Assembly: GCA_038993745.2 (NCBI GenBank)
Contig: CP160629.1
Location: 992,001 to 1,056,000 of the forward strand
Length of the DNA stretch: 64,000 bases
Origin: Aliivibrio fischeri
GTDB taxonomy: Bacteria > Pseudomonadota > Gammaproteobacteria > Enterobacterales > Vibrionaceae
Reading direction: 5' to 3'
How positions within the stretch are numbered: the first letter of the stretch is position 1; each line of letters starts with the position of its first letter. Under the pieces are notes generated by a model. It was not told the DNA's origin. It saw only the letters and a list, made by a program, of their open reading frames with translations, and ran no database searches. Below are positions 30,709-39,303 of this stretch, in pieces. Both the position numbers and the translations under genes were made by a program.

Positions 30709-32739
30709 ATGTCTAGTGCGTATGAACTCGTATCTAATTATCAACCTGCGGGCGATCAACCTCAAGCGATAAAAACACTTAATGAAGGTCTTGAAAATGG
30801 GTTAGCTCATCAAACGTTATTGGGGGTTACTGGTTCAGGTAAAACATTTACTCTTGCTAATGTTATTGCTCATTCTGGTCGCCCAACGATCATTATGGCT
30901 CATAACAAAACATTAGCGGCACAGTTATATGGTGAAATGAAAGCTTTCTTTCCAAATAACGCCGTTGAATATTTTGTTTCTTATTTTGATTATTACCAAC
31001 CAGAAGCCTATGTACCAACGACGGATACATTTATAGAAAAAGACTCATCGGTTAATGAGCACATTGAGCAAATGCGTCTATCAGCAACCAAAGCATTATT
31101 AGAGCGTAAAGATGCGATTATTATTGCTTCAGTTTCTGCAATATATGGCTTAGGTGATCCAAAAGCCTATTTAAGTATGATGCTGCACTTACGCCGTGGT
31201 GACATTATTAATCAAAGAGACATGCTGCGTCGTTTAGCCGAATTGCAATATAAGCGTAATGACATGGCTTTTGAACGAGGTACATTTCGAGTTCGTGGGG
31301 AAGTGTTGGATATTTTCCCAGCAGAGTCTGAACATGAAGCCATTCGTATTGAAATGTTTGATGATGAAGTTGAACGTATCAGTAAATTTGATCCACTAAC
31401 TGGATCAATCATAACGAAAGATATGCCACGTTGTACTATTTACCCTAAAACGCACTATGTAACCCCTCGTGAGCAGGTTTTAGATGCGATCGAAAAGATC
31501 AAAGTTGATCTTGCTATTAGACAAAAAGAATTGCTAGAAAATAACAAGCTTGTTGAAGAACAACGTATCACTCAACGAACTCAATTTGATATTGAAATGA
31601 TGAACGAATTGGGTTTTTGCTCAGGTATAGAAAACTATTCACGTTATTTGAGTGGACGTCCGGAAGGTGAAGCTCCTCCAACCTTGTTTGATTATTTACC
31701 ACAAGATGGCCTATTAATTATCGATGAATCTCATATAACTGTTTCTCAAATTGGTGCTATGTATAAGGGTGACCGCTCACGTAAAGAGAATTTAGTTGAG
31801 TATGGATTCAGATTACCGTCAGCTTTGGATAATCGTCCGTTACGATTTGAAGAATTTGAAGCATTAGCGCCTCAGACTATTTATGTCTCAGCCACACCGG
31901 GTAAATATGAGATTGAAAAGTCAGATGGTGAAATTGCAGAGCAAGTAGTACGTCCAACTGGATTATTAGACCCTGTAATTGAAGTTCGCCCAGTAGCGAC
32001 ACAAGTTGATGATTTATTATCTGAGATCCGTATACGAACTAAAAACAATGAACGGGTATTAGTGACAACACTGACGAAACGTATGGCTGAAGACTTAACG
32101 GAATATCTTGATGAGCATGGCGTAAAAGTTCGTTATTTACACTCAGATATTGATACGGTTGAGCGTGTTGAAATTATACGTGATTTACGCTTAGGTGAGT
32201 TTGATGTCCTTGTTGGTATTAACTTACTTCGAGAAGGTCTAGACATGCCTGAGGTTTCATTGGTTGCGATTTTAGATGCAGATAAAGAAGGATTTTTACG
32301 TTCTGAACGTTCGCTAATTCAAACGATTGGTCGTGCTGCTCGTAACTTAGAGGGTAAAGCCATTCTTTACGCTGATAAGATCACAGGTTCAATGGAAAAA
32401 GCCATTGGTGAAACAGAAAGACGAAGAGAGAAGCAACAATTACACAATGAAGCGTTAGGTATTGTTCCACAAGCGCTTAAGAAAGACGTTGCCGATATTC
32501 TTGAATTGGGTGATATGACTAAAAATAAACGTAAAGTTGTTGCACCTAAGATTAAGTTATCGGAAGTTGCAGAAGAAGGCGCTAGTTACAGTGCGATGTC
32601 GCCACAGCAGTTAGAAAAGGCGATTCAGAAGCTAGAAAGTAAGATGTATCAACATGCGAAAGACTTGGAATTTGAACAAGCGGCACAAGTTCGAGATGAG
32701 ATTGATAATTTAAGAAAACAATTTATAGTGAATAGTTAG
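30709..32739 (+). CDS. uvrB: UvrABC excinuclease subunit B
   Basis: The damage-verification subunit of nucleotide excision repair. The 676-residue protein has Walker [11 protein letters not shown] near 38-47, the beta-hairpin region [16 protein letters not shown] ([11 protein letters not shown]), helicase motifs IDESH, SATP and TIGRAAR, and a C-terminal UVR motif [17 protein letters not shown] that binds UvrC. The open frame extends to a GTG at 30694; I start at the ATG at 30709, which gives the N-terminus of homologues and has GGAG upstream. Confidence 0.96.
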   Translation: MSSAYELVSNYQPAGDQPQAIKTLNEGLENGLAHQTLLGVTGSGKTFTLANVIAHSGRPTIIMAHNKTLAAQLYGEMKAFFPNNAVEYFVSYFDYYQPEAYVPTTDTFIEKDSSVNEHIEQMRLSATKALLERKDAIIIASVSAIYGLGDPKAYLSMMLHLRRGDIINQRDMLRRLAELQYKRNDMAFERGTFRVRGEVLDIFPAESEHEAIRIEMFDDEVERISKFDPLTGSIITKDMPRCTIYPKTHYVTPREQVLDAIEKIKVDLAIRQKELLENNKLVEEQRITQRTQFDIEMMNELGFCSGIENYSRYLSGRPEGEAPPTLFDYLPQDGLLIIDESHITVSQIGAMYKGDRSRKENLVEYGFRLPSALDNRPLRFEEFEALAPQTIYVSATPGKYEIEKSDGEIAEQVVRPTGLLDPVIEVRPVATQVDDLLSEIRIRTKNNERVLVTTLTKRMAEDLTEYLDEHGVKVRYLHSDIDTVERVEIIRDLRLGEFDVLVGINLLREGLDMPEVSLVAILDADKEGFLRSERSLIQTIGRAARNLEGKAILYADKITGSMEKAIGETERRREKQQLHNEALGIVPQALKKDVADILELGDMTKNKRKVVAPKIKLSEVAEEGASYSAMSPQQLEKAIQKLESKMYQHAKDLEFEQAAQVRDEIDNLRKQFIVNS

Positions 32740-32756
32740 TTATTGATTTTATAGCA

Positions 32757-32864
32757 GAAAAAAAGAAGCCAACCGCAATATCCCGGTTGGCTTTATTGTT
32801 CATGTGAAAGTAAATTTCACTAACAACGTCAGTTGGCTAGGTGACCCTTTGGCTTAAAGGGTCA
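32757..32864 (-). ncRNA. qrr1: Quorum-regulatory small RNA Qrr1
   Basis: Read on the minus strand, the sequence begins TTGACCCTTTAAGCCAAAGGGTC and contains the invariant Qrr core CCTAGCCAACTGACGTTGTT. It ends in a strong terminator (GCCAACCG, loop, CGGTTGGC, T-run). These are the diagnostic parts of Vibrio Qrr RNAs, which pair through Hfq with the litR/hapR-family mRNA. Its position divergent to luxO, with the sigma-54 promoter at 32875-32890, confirms it. The 5' end is estimated from the promoter spacing. The terminator also faces uvrB's 3' end. Confidence 0.95.
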
Positions 32865-32874
32865 ATATACCTAT

Positions 32875-32890
32875 TGCAGGGAGCGTGCCA
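32875..32890 (-). promoter_or_regulatory. Sigma-54 promoter of qrr1
   Basis: On the minus strand TGGCAC-GCTCC-CTGCA. The -24 GG and -12 GC elements match the sigma-54 consensus with correct spacing, about 11 bases before the predicted Qrr1 5' end. Confidence 0.9.
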
Positions 32891-32950
32891 ACTTTTTTAC
32901 CCGTAAAAATAAGCTAAATAAGCCTAAATAGTGCGCAAAGTCATCCTTTT

Positions 32951-32997
32951 TTGCATTTTGCAAATTGCGTTTTGCGAATCCTGATTGCATAATGCAA
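32951..32997. promoter_or_regulatory. Cluster of three LuxO-box palindromes
   Basis: TTGCA-TTT-TGCAA at 32951-32963 and TTGCA-TAA-TGCAA at 32985-32997 match the LuxO-box form TTGCA-N3-TGCAA exactly. TTGCG-TTT-TGCGA at 32965-32977 is a variant between them. They lie 60-120 bases upstream of the qrr1 promoter, as expected for a sigma-54 enhancer, and also just before luxO itself. Confidence 0.85.
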
Positions 32998-33032
32998 ATA
33001 TCAACCGCGTTTTTACCCTCAAGTTGGATTTG

Positions 33033-34463
33033 ATGATACAAAAAAAATATTTATTAATGGTAGAAGATACCGCTTCCGTTGCTGCGTTATATCGTTCTTA
33101 TTTAAACCCGTTAGGTTTTGATATTGATGTCGTAGCTAAAGGTGTTGAAGCCATTGAGAAAATCAAATTAAGAACCCCTGATCTTGTGTTACTAGATTTG
33201 CGCCTGCCTGACATGACAGGTTTTGATGTGTTGGCTGAAATTCGCAAAGATAACCAAAGTATTCCTGTTGTATTAATGACGGCTCATGGCTCAATTGATG
33301 CTGCAGTAGAAGCCATGCAGTTAGGGGCTCAAGATTTCTTAATCAAACCATGTGAAGCTGACCGTTTGAGGGTTACGGTAAATAACGCATTACGACGTGC
33401 ACAAAAAGATCAGAAAGAATTCCAAGAGAATCCAAAAGATACCAATAAACAGTATCAAGGATTTATTGGTAGTAGCTCTCAAATGCATCAGGTGTATCGC
33501 ACCATAGATTCCGCCGCACCAAGTAAAGCCACGGTATTTATTACTGGTGAATCGGGGACGGGTAAAGAGGTGTGTGCTGAAGCCATTCATGCGGCTAGTA
33601 AGCGTGGAGACGGGCCTTTCATCGCTATTAACTGTGCGGCAATTCCAAAAGATTTAATTGAAAGTGAGCTTTTTGGTCACGTTAAAGGTGCATTTACAGG
33701 TGCCTCTGTTGATCGCAAAGGTGCTGCCGAACAAGCAGATGGAGGTACACTTTTCCTCGATGAATTATGTGAAATGGATTTGGATTTACAGACCAAATTA
33801 CTGCGATTTATTCAAACCGGAACCTTCCAAAAGGTAGGTTCATCTAAAATGAGTCGAGTAGATGTTCGATTTGTGTGTGCGACTAACCGAGACCCTTGGT
33901 TAGAAGTACAAGCCGGTCGATTTAGAGAGGATTTATATTATCGTTTACATGTTATTCCTTTAACATTACCTCCTCTAAGAGACAGAGGAAATGATATTAT
34001 CGAAATTGGTCACTCAATCCTTGGGCACTTTTCTCACGAGGAAGGTCGTGAATTTATTACATTTAGTCCTGAGGTTGTGGATAGATTTTTGAATTACGAT
34101 TGGCCTGGAAACGTACGACAATTACAAAATGTTATTAGGAATGTAGTCGTATTAAATAAAGGAAAAGAAGTCGAATTATCCATGTTGCCCCCTCCATTAT
34201 CATTAGATAGTAAGAGTGGTGTAAATATTGCATCTAATGTATCCATAAGCGATTCAACTAAGCCTACAGAATCTATTCTGCCTAGTAATAGGATCTTAGA
34301 TAGTAAAGATCAAGAAACTATTATTCCGTTATGGCAATCTGAAAAACAGATCATTGAAAACGCAATTGAACTATGTGGTGGGAACATTCCACAAGCCGCT
34401 AAGCAATTAGAGGTTAGTCCTTCTACAATATATAGAAAACTACAGTCTTGGAATGAAAGATAA
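33033..34463 (+). CDS. luxO: Quorum-sensing sigma-54 response regulator LuxO
   Basis: LuxO~P activates qrr transcription at low cell density. The 476-residue protein has a receiver domain with phosphoacceptor Asp55 (LLDLRLPD), a AAA+ sigma-54 activator domain with Walker A GESGTGKE and the sigma-54-contacting GAFTGA loop, and a C-terminal Fis-type HTH ending in SPSTIYRKL. The open frame extends further upstream through the LuxO boxes; I start at the ATG at 33033, which gives Asp55 and [13 protein letters not shown]. An internal ATG at 33057 would also give a normal-looking N-terminus. luxU follows. Confidence 0.95.
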   Translation: MIQKKYLLMVEDTASVAALYRSYLNPLGFDIDVVAKGVEAIEKIKLRTPDLVLLDLRLPDMTGFDVLAEIRKDNQSIPVVLMTAHGSIDAAVEAMQLGAQDFLIKPCEADRLRVTVNNALRRAQKDQKEFQENPKDTNKQYQGFIGSSSQMHQVYRTIDSAAPSKATVFITGESGTGKEVCAEAIHAASKRGDGPFIAINCAAIPKDLIESELFGHVKGAFTGASVDRKGAAEQADGGTLFLDELCEMDLDLQTKLLRFIQTGTFQKVGSSKMSRVDVRFVCATNRDPWLEVQAGRFREDLYYRLHVIPLTLPPLRDRGNDIIEIGHSILGHFSHEEGREFITFSPEVVDRFLNYDWPGNVRQLQNVIRNVVVLNKGKEVELSMLPPPLSLDSKSGVNIASNVSISDSTKPTESILPSNRILDSKDQETIIPLWQSEKQIIENAIELCGGNIPQAAKQLEVSPSTIYRKLQSWNER

Positions 34464-34473
34464 GGGGACTATC

Positions 34474-34809
34474 GTGAGTCAGTATGTTAATCAAATCGCT
34501 GTAAATCAATTAATGCAGGAAGTTGGAGATGAGAATATCCCTGTGCTTTTTGGTATTTTTTGTGATGAGTTAGATGATTTTATTGGGGCGCTTAGTAGTC
34601 ATCCTGAAATTGATAAAGTAAGAGAGATTAGCCATTGTCTGAAGAGTAGTGCGGGCAGTTTTGGTGCAGATAAGCTTGCAACAATGGCAATTCATATTGA
34701 AGAAAAAGCGAAGCAGAAACAAGAAAAGTGGGTTGAGCGCAATATTTCTGAGTTTGTAGACATTGCGCGTCAAACTGAAATGGCTTATCGAGAACTTTTA
34801 CTTAAGTAA
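34474..34809 (+). CDS. luxU: Quorum-sensing phosphotransfer protein LuxU
   Basis: LuxU relays phosphate from the hybrid sensor kinases to LuxO. The 111-residue HPt-domain protein has the phosphorylated His54 in ISHCLKSSAGSFGA. I choose the GTG at 34474, with AAGGGG 6-7 bases upstream; an in-frame ATG at 34453 lies inside luxO and has no ribosome-binding site. Its start follows the luxO stop by 10 bases. Its 3' end overlaps the convergent yvcK gene by 12 bases. Confidence 0.93.
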   Translation: MSQYVNQIAVNQLMQEVGDENIPVLFGIFCDELDDFIGALSSHPEIDKVREISHCLKSSAGSFGADKLATMAIHIEEKAKQKQEKWVERNISEFVDIARQTEMAYRELLLK

Positions 34810-35676
34810 ATCAATAATCGCGTCTTTTAACTTTTCTCTATCGTGTCGCCAATCATGATTTGGCGATGCGAGATCAGTCTTCTTGCAATCGTATTCTTGT
34901 TGTAATCCATTTAATTCTTTATCTGTTAGGATAATGTCTACTTTTCGCCCTGAACATGCGCGTTCACACCACTCAAGCATCATCCTATGATCCATCTTAC
35001 CTGCTGGGCCAAATTCTTTAGATAAGTTATCAATAAATACTACTTTGGCTTTCTTGTTTGAATTAATGGCTTTTCCGATACCCGGAAGTAATAGAGGTGG
35101 CATAATACTGGTTAAAAAGCTTCCAGGGCCAAGCAATATTAAATCCGCTTGTTTGACAGCATCAATGGCTTCAAGTGTTGCTGGTACTTCAGGGTCGAGA
35201 AATAAACGTAAAGGAAGTTCATCCATTTCATCGACATTGGTTTCGCCAGATATTTTACGTAAATCTGAGGTTAATGCTCCCAAGTCTGATGGATGCTCGG
35301 ACATTGGAATGATATGAGTTTCAACTTTTAGCATGTCACGAATTAGATTAATAGCATCTAATGGACGAACACTTAAGTTATCCAGTGCCGTTAGCATTAG
35401 GTTACCCAAATTGTGCCCGTGCAGCTCACCTTGACCTTTAAAGCGATACTCAAACATCATCGAACTGATTGAAGGGTCCATAATTAATTGATTGATACAG
35501 TTACGTGTATCACCCCAGGCTATTCCGCCTTGGCATTCACGTATACGGCCTGTGGAACCACCGTTATCTGTTGTTGCAACAATTCCAGTTGCGTTGCCAC
35601 CAAAGTCACTTAATGCTGCGAGAACTCGACCTAGTCCGTGTCCGCCGCCAATAGCAACTATTTTATGTTCAATCAT
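34798..35676 (-). CDS. yvcK: Gluconeogenesis factor / YvcK-family (YbhK) protein
   Basis: This CofD-like family protein (YvcK in Bacillus, YbhK in E. coli) supports growth on gluconeogenic carbon sources and normal cell shape. The 292-residue protein has the nucleotide-binding start AIGGGHGLGRVLAAL, TTDNGGSTGRIR, GDTRNCINQL and LGPGSFLTSIMPPLL. It is divergent from moaA, the order seen in enterics. Confidence 0.9.
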   Translation of the reverse strand: MIEHKIVAIGGGHGLGRVLAALSDFGGNATGIVATTDNGGSTGRIRECQGGIAWGDTRNCINQLIMDPSISSMMFEYRFKGQGELHGHNLGNLMLTALDNLSVRPLDAINLIRDMLKVETHIIPMSEHPSDLGALTSDLRKISGETNVDEMDELPLRLFLDPEVPATLEAIDAVKQADLILLGPGSFLTSIMPPLLLPGIGKAINSNKKAKVVFIDNLSKEFGPAGKMDHRMMLEWCERACSGRKVDIILTDKELNGLQQEYDCKKTDLASPNHDWRHDREKLKDAIIDLLK

Positions 35677-35930
35677 AGTTTTGATACTTAATTATGTAGT
35701 GATAGTTATTAAAGTGTGCTTGATAATGAAAATCAGGACAAGTCAGTATTAGTGAAATGATGAAGTTATCACAGAATACTTTGGTATTTATTATCGAATC
35801 GTTACCACTTTATAGATAGTTAGTCATAAATATGGGCTAAAAACGTCTGTAATAGCAAAAAAATTGGAAAAACAGATGAATATTGAGTATTTTAATAAGA
35901 GCACCAAACTGAAAATCAGTATGGCTGCCA

Positions 35931-36056
35931 TAACTCCGAGCTCAAGCTACTAAGTTGTTTTTAAGAAGCACTCAATATGTAGCGTGAGCCAGTGACAATT
36001 CGGTCACAAGGGTTTGTTTGGAAATGAACAAGCCTCCCGTGTTTGGAAAGGTGTTC
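35931..36056 (+). promoter_or_regulatory. Molybdenum-cofactor (Moco) riboswitch upstream of moaA
   Basis: The leader begins ACTCCGAGC, contains paired arms (GTGAGCC...GTGACAATTCGGTCAC, GTTTGTTTGG / CAAGC) and ends with the conserved GCCTCCCGTGTTTGGAAAGGTG. This matches the Moco RNA motif, including its 3' CCTCCC / GGGAAAGG stem. The GGAAAGG ribosome-binding site of moaA lies within that final stem, so ligand binding would shut off initiation. The boundaries are approximate. Confidence 0.85.
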
Positions 36057-36057
36057 C

Positions 36058-37047
36058 GTGGCGCAACAATTCGCAGATAATTTTGATCGTAAGTTCTATT
36101 ATTTACGATTATCAGTTACAGACGTCTGTAACTTTAAATGTACTTATTGCTTACCTGATGGTTATAAACCAGAAAATGGAAAGCGTGAGTCCTTCCTTGA
36201 ACTTGATGAAATCGAACGTACTGTCAGTGCGTTTGCTCGTTGTGGTACGTCTAAAGTACGTATTACAGGGGGAGAACCAAGTCTTCGCAAAGATTTCACT
36301 GATATTATTCGTACTGTCGCCTCTCAGCCTGGTATTACTAAGGTTGCAACTACTACCAACGGTTATCGTATGGAAAAGCACGTTGCAGAATGGAGAGAAG
36401 CAGGATTAACCGATATTAATGTGAGTGTTGATAGTTTAAATCCACATATGTTTTACCAGATCACCGGCGAAAATAAATTTGCTGAAGTGATGGCTGGTAT
36501 TGATAAAGCGCTTGAAGTTGGGTTTAAGCAAGTCAAAGTAAATACCGTATTATTAAAAGATCTCAATAGCACCGAACTTCCTTTATTTTTAAAGTGGATT
36601 CAAACTCGCCCGATTCAATTGCGTTTTATTGAATTAATGCAAACGGGTGAAATGAATGACCTATTTAAAAATCACCATCAATCTGGTGTGTCTATTCGAA
36701 ATCATCTTATTGCTAATGGTTGGTTATTAAAAGCTCGTGGCGAAAGTGATGGTCCTGCGCAGGTATTTATTCATCCTGATTACGTGGGTGAAATTGGACT
36801 TATCATGCCATATGAAAAAGATTTTTGTCAGAGCTGTAACCGACTTCGTGTGTCGGCAAAAGGCAAGTTGCATATGTGCTTATTTGGTGATTATGGTGTA
36901 GATCTTCGTGATTTATTACAGCAAGACTCTCAACAAGATGAATTAATCCAACGAATTCAAACTCAGCTAGATAATAAAGCTGAAGGCCATTTTTTACATG
37001 ATGGTCACGCAGGAATGACCCCTCATTTAGCCTCAATTGGCGGATAA
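36058..37047 (+). CDS. moaA: GTP 3',8-cyclase MoaA
   Basis: This radical-SAM enzyme catalyses the first step of molybdopterin synthesis. The 329-residue protein has the SAM-cluster motif CNFKCTYC, a GGEPSLR motif, a C-terminal second [4Fe-4S] site ([16 protein letters not shown]) and the essential C-terminal Gly-Gly. I start at the GTG at 36058, which has GGAAAGG just upstream and gives the normal N-terminus; the frame extends five codons into the riboswitch. Confidence 0.95.
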   Translation: MAQQFADNFDRKFYYLRLSVTDVCNFKCTYCLPDGYKPENGKRESFLELDEIERTVSAFARCGTSKVRITGGEPSLRKDFTDIIRTVASQPGITKVATTTNGYRMEKHVAEWREAGLTDINVSVDSLNPHMFYQITGENKFAEVMAGIDKALEVGFKQVKVNTVLLKDLNSTELPLFLKWIQTRPIQLRFIELMQTGEMNDLFKNHHQSGVSIRNHLIANGWLLKARGESDGPAQVFIHPDYVGEIGLIMPYEKDFCQSCNRLRVSAKGKLHMCLFGDYGVDLRDLLQQDSQQDELIQRIQTQLDNKAEGHFLHDGHAGMTPHLASIGG

Positions 37048-37059
37048 TAAAGAAGAATT

Positions 37060-37539
37060 ATGTCAAATTTTACTCATATTAATGCCTCTGGTGAGGCAAA
37101 CATGGTTGATGTTTCTGCGAAACAAGAAACCGTTCGTGAAGCTCGTGCTGAAGCTTTTGTTCATATGGCTCCAGAAACGTTAGAGCTTATCGTTTCAGGC
37201 TCTCATCATAAAGGTGATGTTTTTGCTACAGCACGTATCGCTGGTATTCAAGCGGCCAAAAAAACATGGGATTTAATCCCACTTTGTCATCCTTTATTAC
37301 TTTCTAAAGTTGAAGTTCAACTTGAAGCGATTGAGGCTGAAAACATGGTTCGAATCGAGTCAGTATGCAAGCTAGCAGGTAAAACAGGTGTTGAAATGGA
37401 AGCATTAACAGCGGCATCCGTTGCGGCATTAACCATTTATGACATGTGTAAAGCGGTCCAAAAAGATATGGTTATTGGTCAAGTTCGTTTATTAGAAAAA
37501 ACGGGCGGTAAATCTGGACACTTTAAGGCAGACGCATGA
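37060..37539 (+). CDS. moaC: Cyclic pyranopterin monophosphate synthase MoaC
   Basis: MoaC acts with MoaA to form cyclic pyranopterin monophosphate. The 159-residue protein has the family motifs [24 protein letters not shown] and [21 protein letters not shown]. It starts 12 bases after moaA. There is no moaB between them, unlike E. coli; the function may be covered by mogA elsewhere. Confidence 0.95.
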
Positions 37540-37781
37540 TTACAGTATTATTTTTCGCACAAACAAAAGAGTTAGTTGGCACTGATAAACTGGAACTATC
37601 TGGTGAATACGCAACGGCGGAAGCCATTCGTCAGGAATTAAGCCATAAGGGCGATAAGTGGGATTTAGCGTTAGAAAAAGGCAAGCTGCTTGTTGCTATT
37701 AATCAAACGATTTCAAGCTTAGATTCTACTGTTTCTGATGGCGATGAAGTTGCTTTTTTCCCACCAGTAACAGGTGGTTAA
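37536..37781 (+). CDS. moaD: Molybdopterin synthase sulfur carrier MoaD
   Basis: This 81-residue beta-grasp protein carries the sulfur as a C-terminal thiocarboxylate; it ends FFPPVTGG, the required Gly-Gly. It overlaps moaC by four bases (ATGA), a sign of coupled translation, and partners MoaE encoded next. Confidence 0.95.
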
Positions 37782-37782
37782 T

Positions 37783-38229
37783 ATGATTTCTGTTCAAGAA
37801 CATGATTTTAATGTTGGTGATGAATATCAATTACTAGCAGAAGGTACAGCTGCGGGCGCTGTGGTTACTTTCATTGGTAAAGTTCGTGATATGAACCTAG
37901 GTGATGATGTTACAGGTCTATCCTTAGAACATTACCCTGGAATGACTGAGAAGTCTCTTAACGATATCGTGGCACAAGCTAAAGAGCGCTGGCCTCTACT
38001 TAAGGTGAAGGTAATTCATAGAGTTGGTGACTTAGAACTTGGCGATCAAATTGTATTTGTAGGTGTATCAAGTGCTCACCGTGGTGCTGCGTTTGATTCT
38101 TGTGAATTCATTATGGATTACTTGAAAACCAATGCTCCGTTCTGGAAAAAAGAACGAACAACAAAAGAAGTACGTTGGGTTGAATCTCGTGATACGGATA
38201 AAACAGCGGCAGAGCGTTGGGAAAAATAA
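37783..38229 (+). CDS. moaE: Molybdopterin synthase catalytic subunit MoaE
   Basis: MoaE uses MoaD thiocarboxylate to insert the dithiolene sulfurs. The 148-residue protein has GAVVTFIGKVRDMN, the catalytic loop near HRGAAF, and the WKKERTTKE.RWVESRDTD block. I start at the ATG at 37783, one base past the moaD stop, rather than the in-frame upstream GTG. A terminator follows. Confidence 0.95.
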   Translation: MISVQEHDFNVGDEYQLLAEGTAAGAVVTFIGKVRDMNLGDDVTGLSLEHYPGMTEKSLNDIVAQAKERWPLLKVKVIHRVGDLELGDQIVFVGVSSAHRGAAFDSCEFIMDYLKTNAPFWKKERTTKEVRWVESRDTDKTAAERWEK

Positions 38230-38261
38230 ACGTATAAGAACTGAATTATATCGGTATAAAG

Positions 38262-38299
38262 AAAAAGGGAAGATAGCATAAGCTCTCTTCCCTTTTTTA
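38262..38299 (+). terminator. moaACDE terminator
   Basis: AAAAAGGGAAGA, loop, TCTTCCCTTTTTT. It is symmetrical and could also act for the convergent ATP-grasp gene. Confidence 0.88.
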
Positions 38300-38334
38300 A
38301 TGTTATAGACCCTACAAACAAGTAGGGCTATATA

Positions 38335-39300
38335 TTATTTGTTATAAATACCAAACTGCTCCATAGCGTAGGCTACACGAGCTTCAGGAGTAGGGTAAGG
38401 AACGGTTTCTTCTAAGCTTTCAATATGCTTAAGTCTAGGTAATAAACCTGTACCATTTGCAATTTGAATCGCAAGGCCTGGGCGAGCATTCAGCTCTAGA
38501 ACCATAGGACCATATTCCTTATCAAGAACCATATCTGTTCCCATATAGCCTAAGCCCGTCATTTCCCAAGCACTTGATGCCAGAGTTAATAACTTTTCCC
38601 AATGAGGTACTTCAAGTGTGCTTAGTAGCTTACCTGTGTCAGGGTGGGTTTCTACTGGTAAATCAAACTGTACGGCACGTACTGCTCTACCTGTACCAAT
38701 ATCTATACCAACACCCACAGCCCCTTGGTGTAGGTTCGCTTTACCATCTGAGTCTGATGTTGATAAACGCATCATAGCCATAACAGGGTAGCCTTTAAAT
38801 ACGATAATTCGTACATCAGGTACACCTTCATAACTGAATCCATCAAAAACATCATCAAATTGGATTAAGTTCTCGATAACCGCAACGTCATTCTTACCAC
38901 CCAATGAGAAAAGACCTGCAAGGGTATTGGTAATATGGCGTTCAACATCTTGCTTTGATGCTTCAGCACCAGATGGCTTAGTATAAACGCCATCTTTGTG
39001 TGATGTTACAACAAGTATACCTTTACCACCGCTACCTTGAGCAGGCTTAATAACAAAGCCTGGCCAGTCTTTAACGATGTTGTGAATATTTTTTACTTCA
39101 GCTTGGCTATCGATCACACCAATTAGCTTTGGAACTGTTGCTCCTGCTTTTTCGGCAATGATCTTGGTTTTCAATTTGTCATCAACCAATGGGTATTTGC
39201 TTCTGTCGTTGTAACGGCCAATATAGCTGCCGTTACGTTGGTTCATACCCATGATGCCTTTTGCTTTTAGTTTTGACGGAGAAGTAAATCTACTAAACAT
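38335..39300 (-). CDS. RimK-like ATP-grasp peptide ligase (ATPgrasp_ST family)
   Basis: The 321-residue protein has an ATP-grasp domain: VIKPAQGSGGKGILVV (about 80-95), GYMGTDMVLDK, and VLELNARPGLAIQIAN near the C-terminus with the metal-binding Glu and Asn. The nearest named group is alpha-L-glutamate-ligase-like proteins, which attach amino acids to a carboxyl group; the substrate here is unknown. It starts 3 bases after the 7TM gene on the same strand, so both work together. No signal peptide. Confidence 0.85.
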   Translation of the reverse strand: MFSRFTSPSKLKAKGIMGMNQRNGSYIGRYNDRSKYPLVDDKLKTKIIAEKAGATVPKLIGVIDSQAEVKNIHNIVKDWPGFVIKPAQGSGGKGILVVTSHKDGVYTKPSGAEASKQDVERHITNTLAGLFSLGGKNDVAVIENLIQFDDVFDGFSYEGVPDVRIIVFKGYPVMAMMRLSTSDSDGKANLHQGAVGVGIDIGTGRAVRAVQFDLPVETHPDTGKLLSTLEVPHWEKLLTLASSAWEMTGLGYMGTDMVLDKEYGPMVLELNARPGLAIQIANGTGLLPRLKHIESLEETVPYPTPEARVAYAMEQFGIYNK

Positions 39301-39303
39301 AGG

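Noticed and set aside
35881..36000. Possible short ORF ahead of moaA
   Set aside because: The stretch is explained by the Moco riboswitch secondary structure.
38309..38328. CCCTAC/GTAGGG hairpin as a terminator of the ATP-grasp gene
   Set aside because: No T-run follows on the minus strand. The symmetrical moaE terminator next to it is the better candidate.
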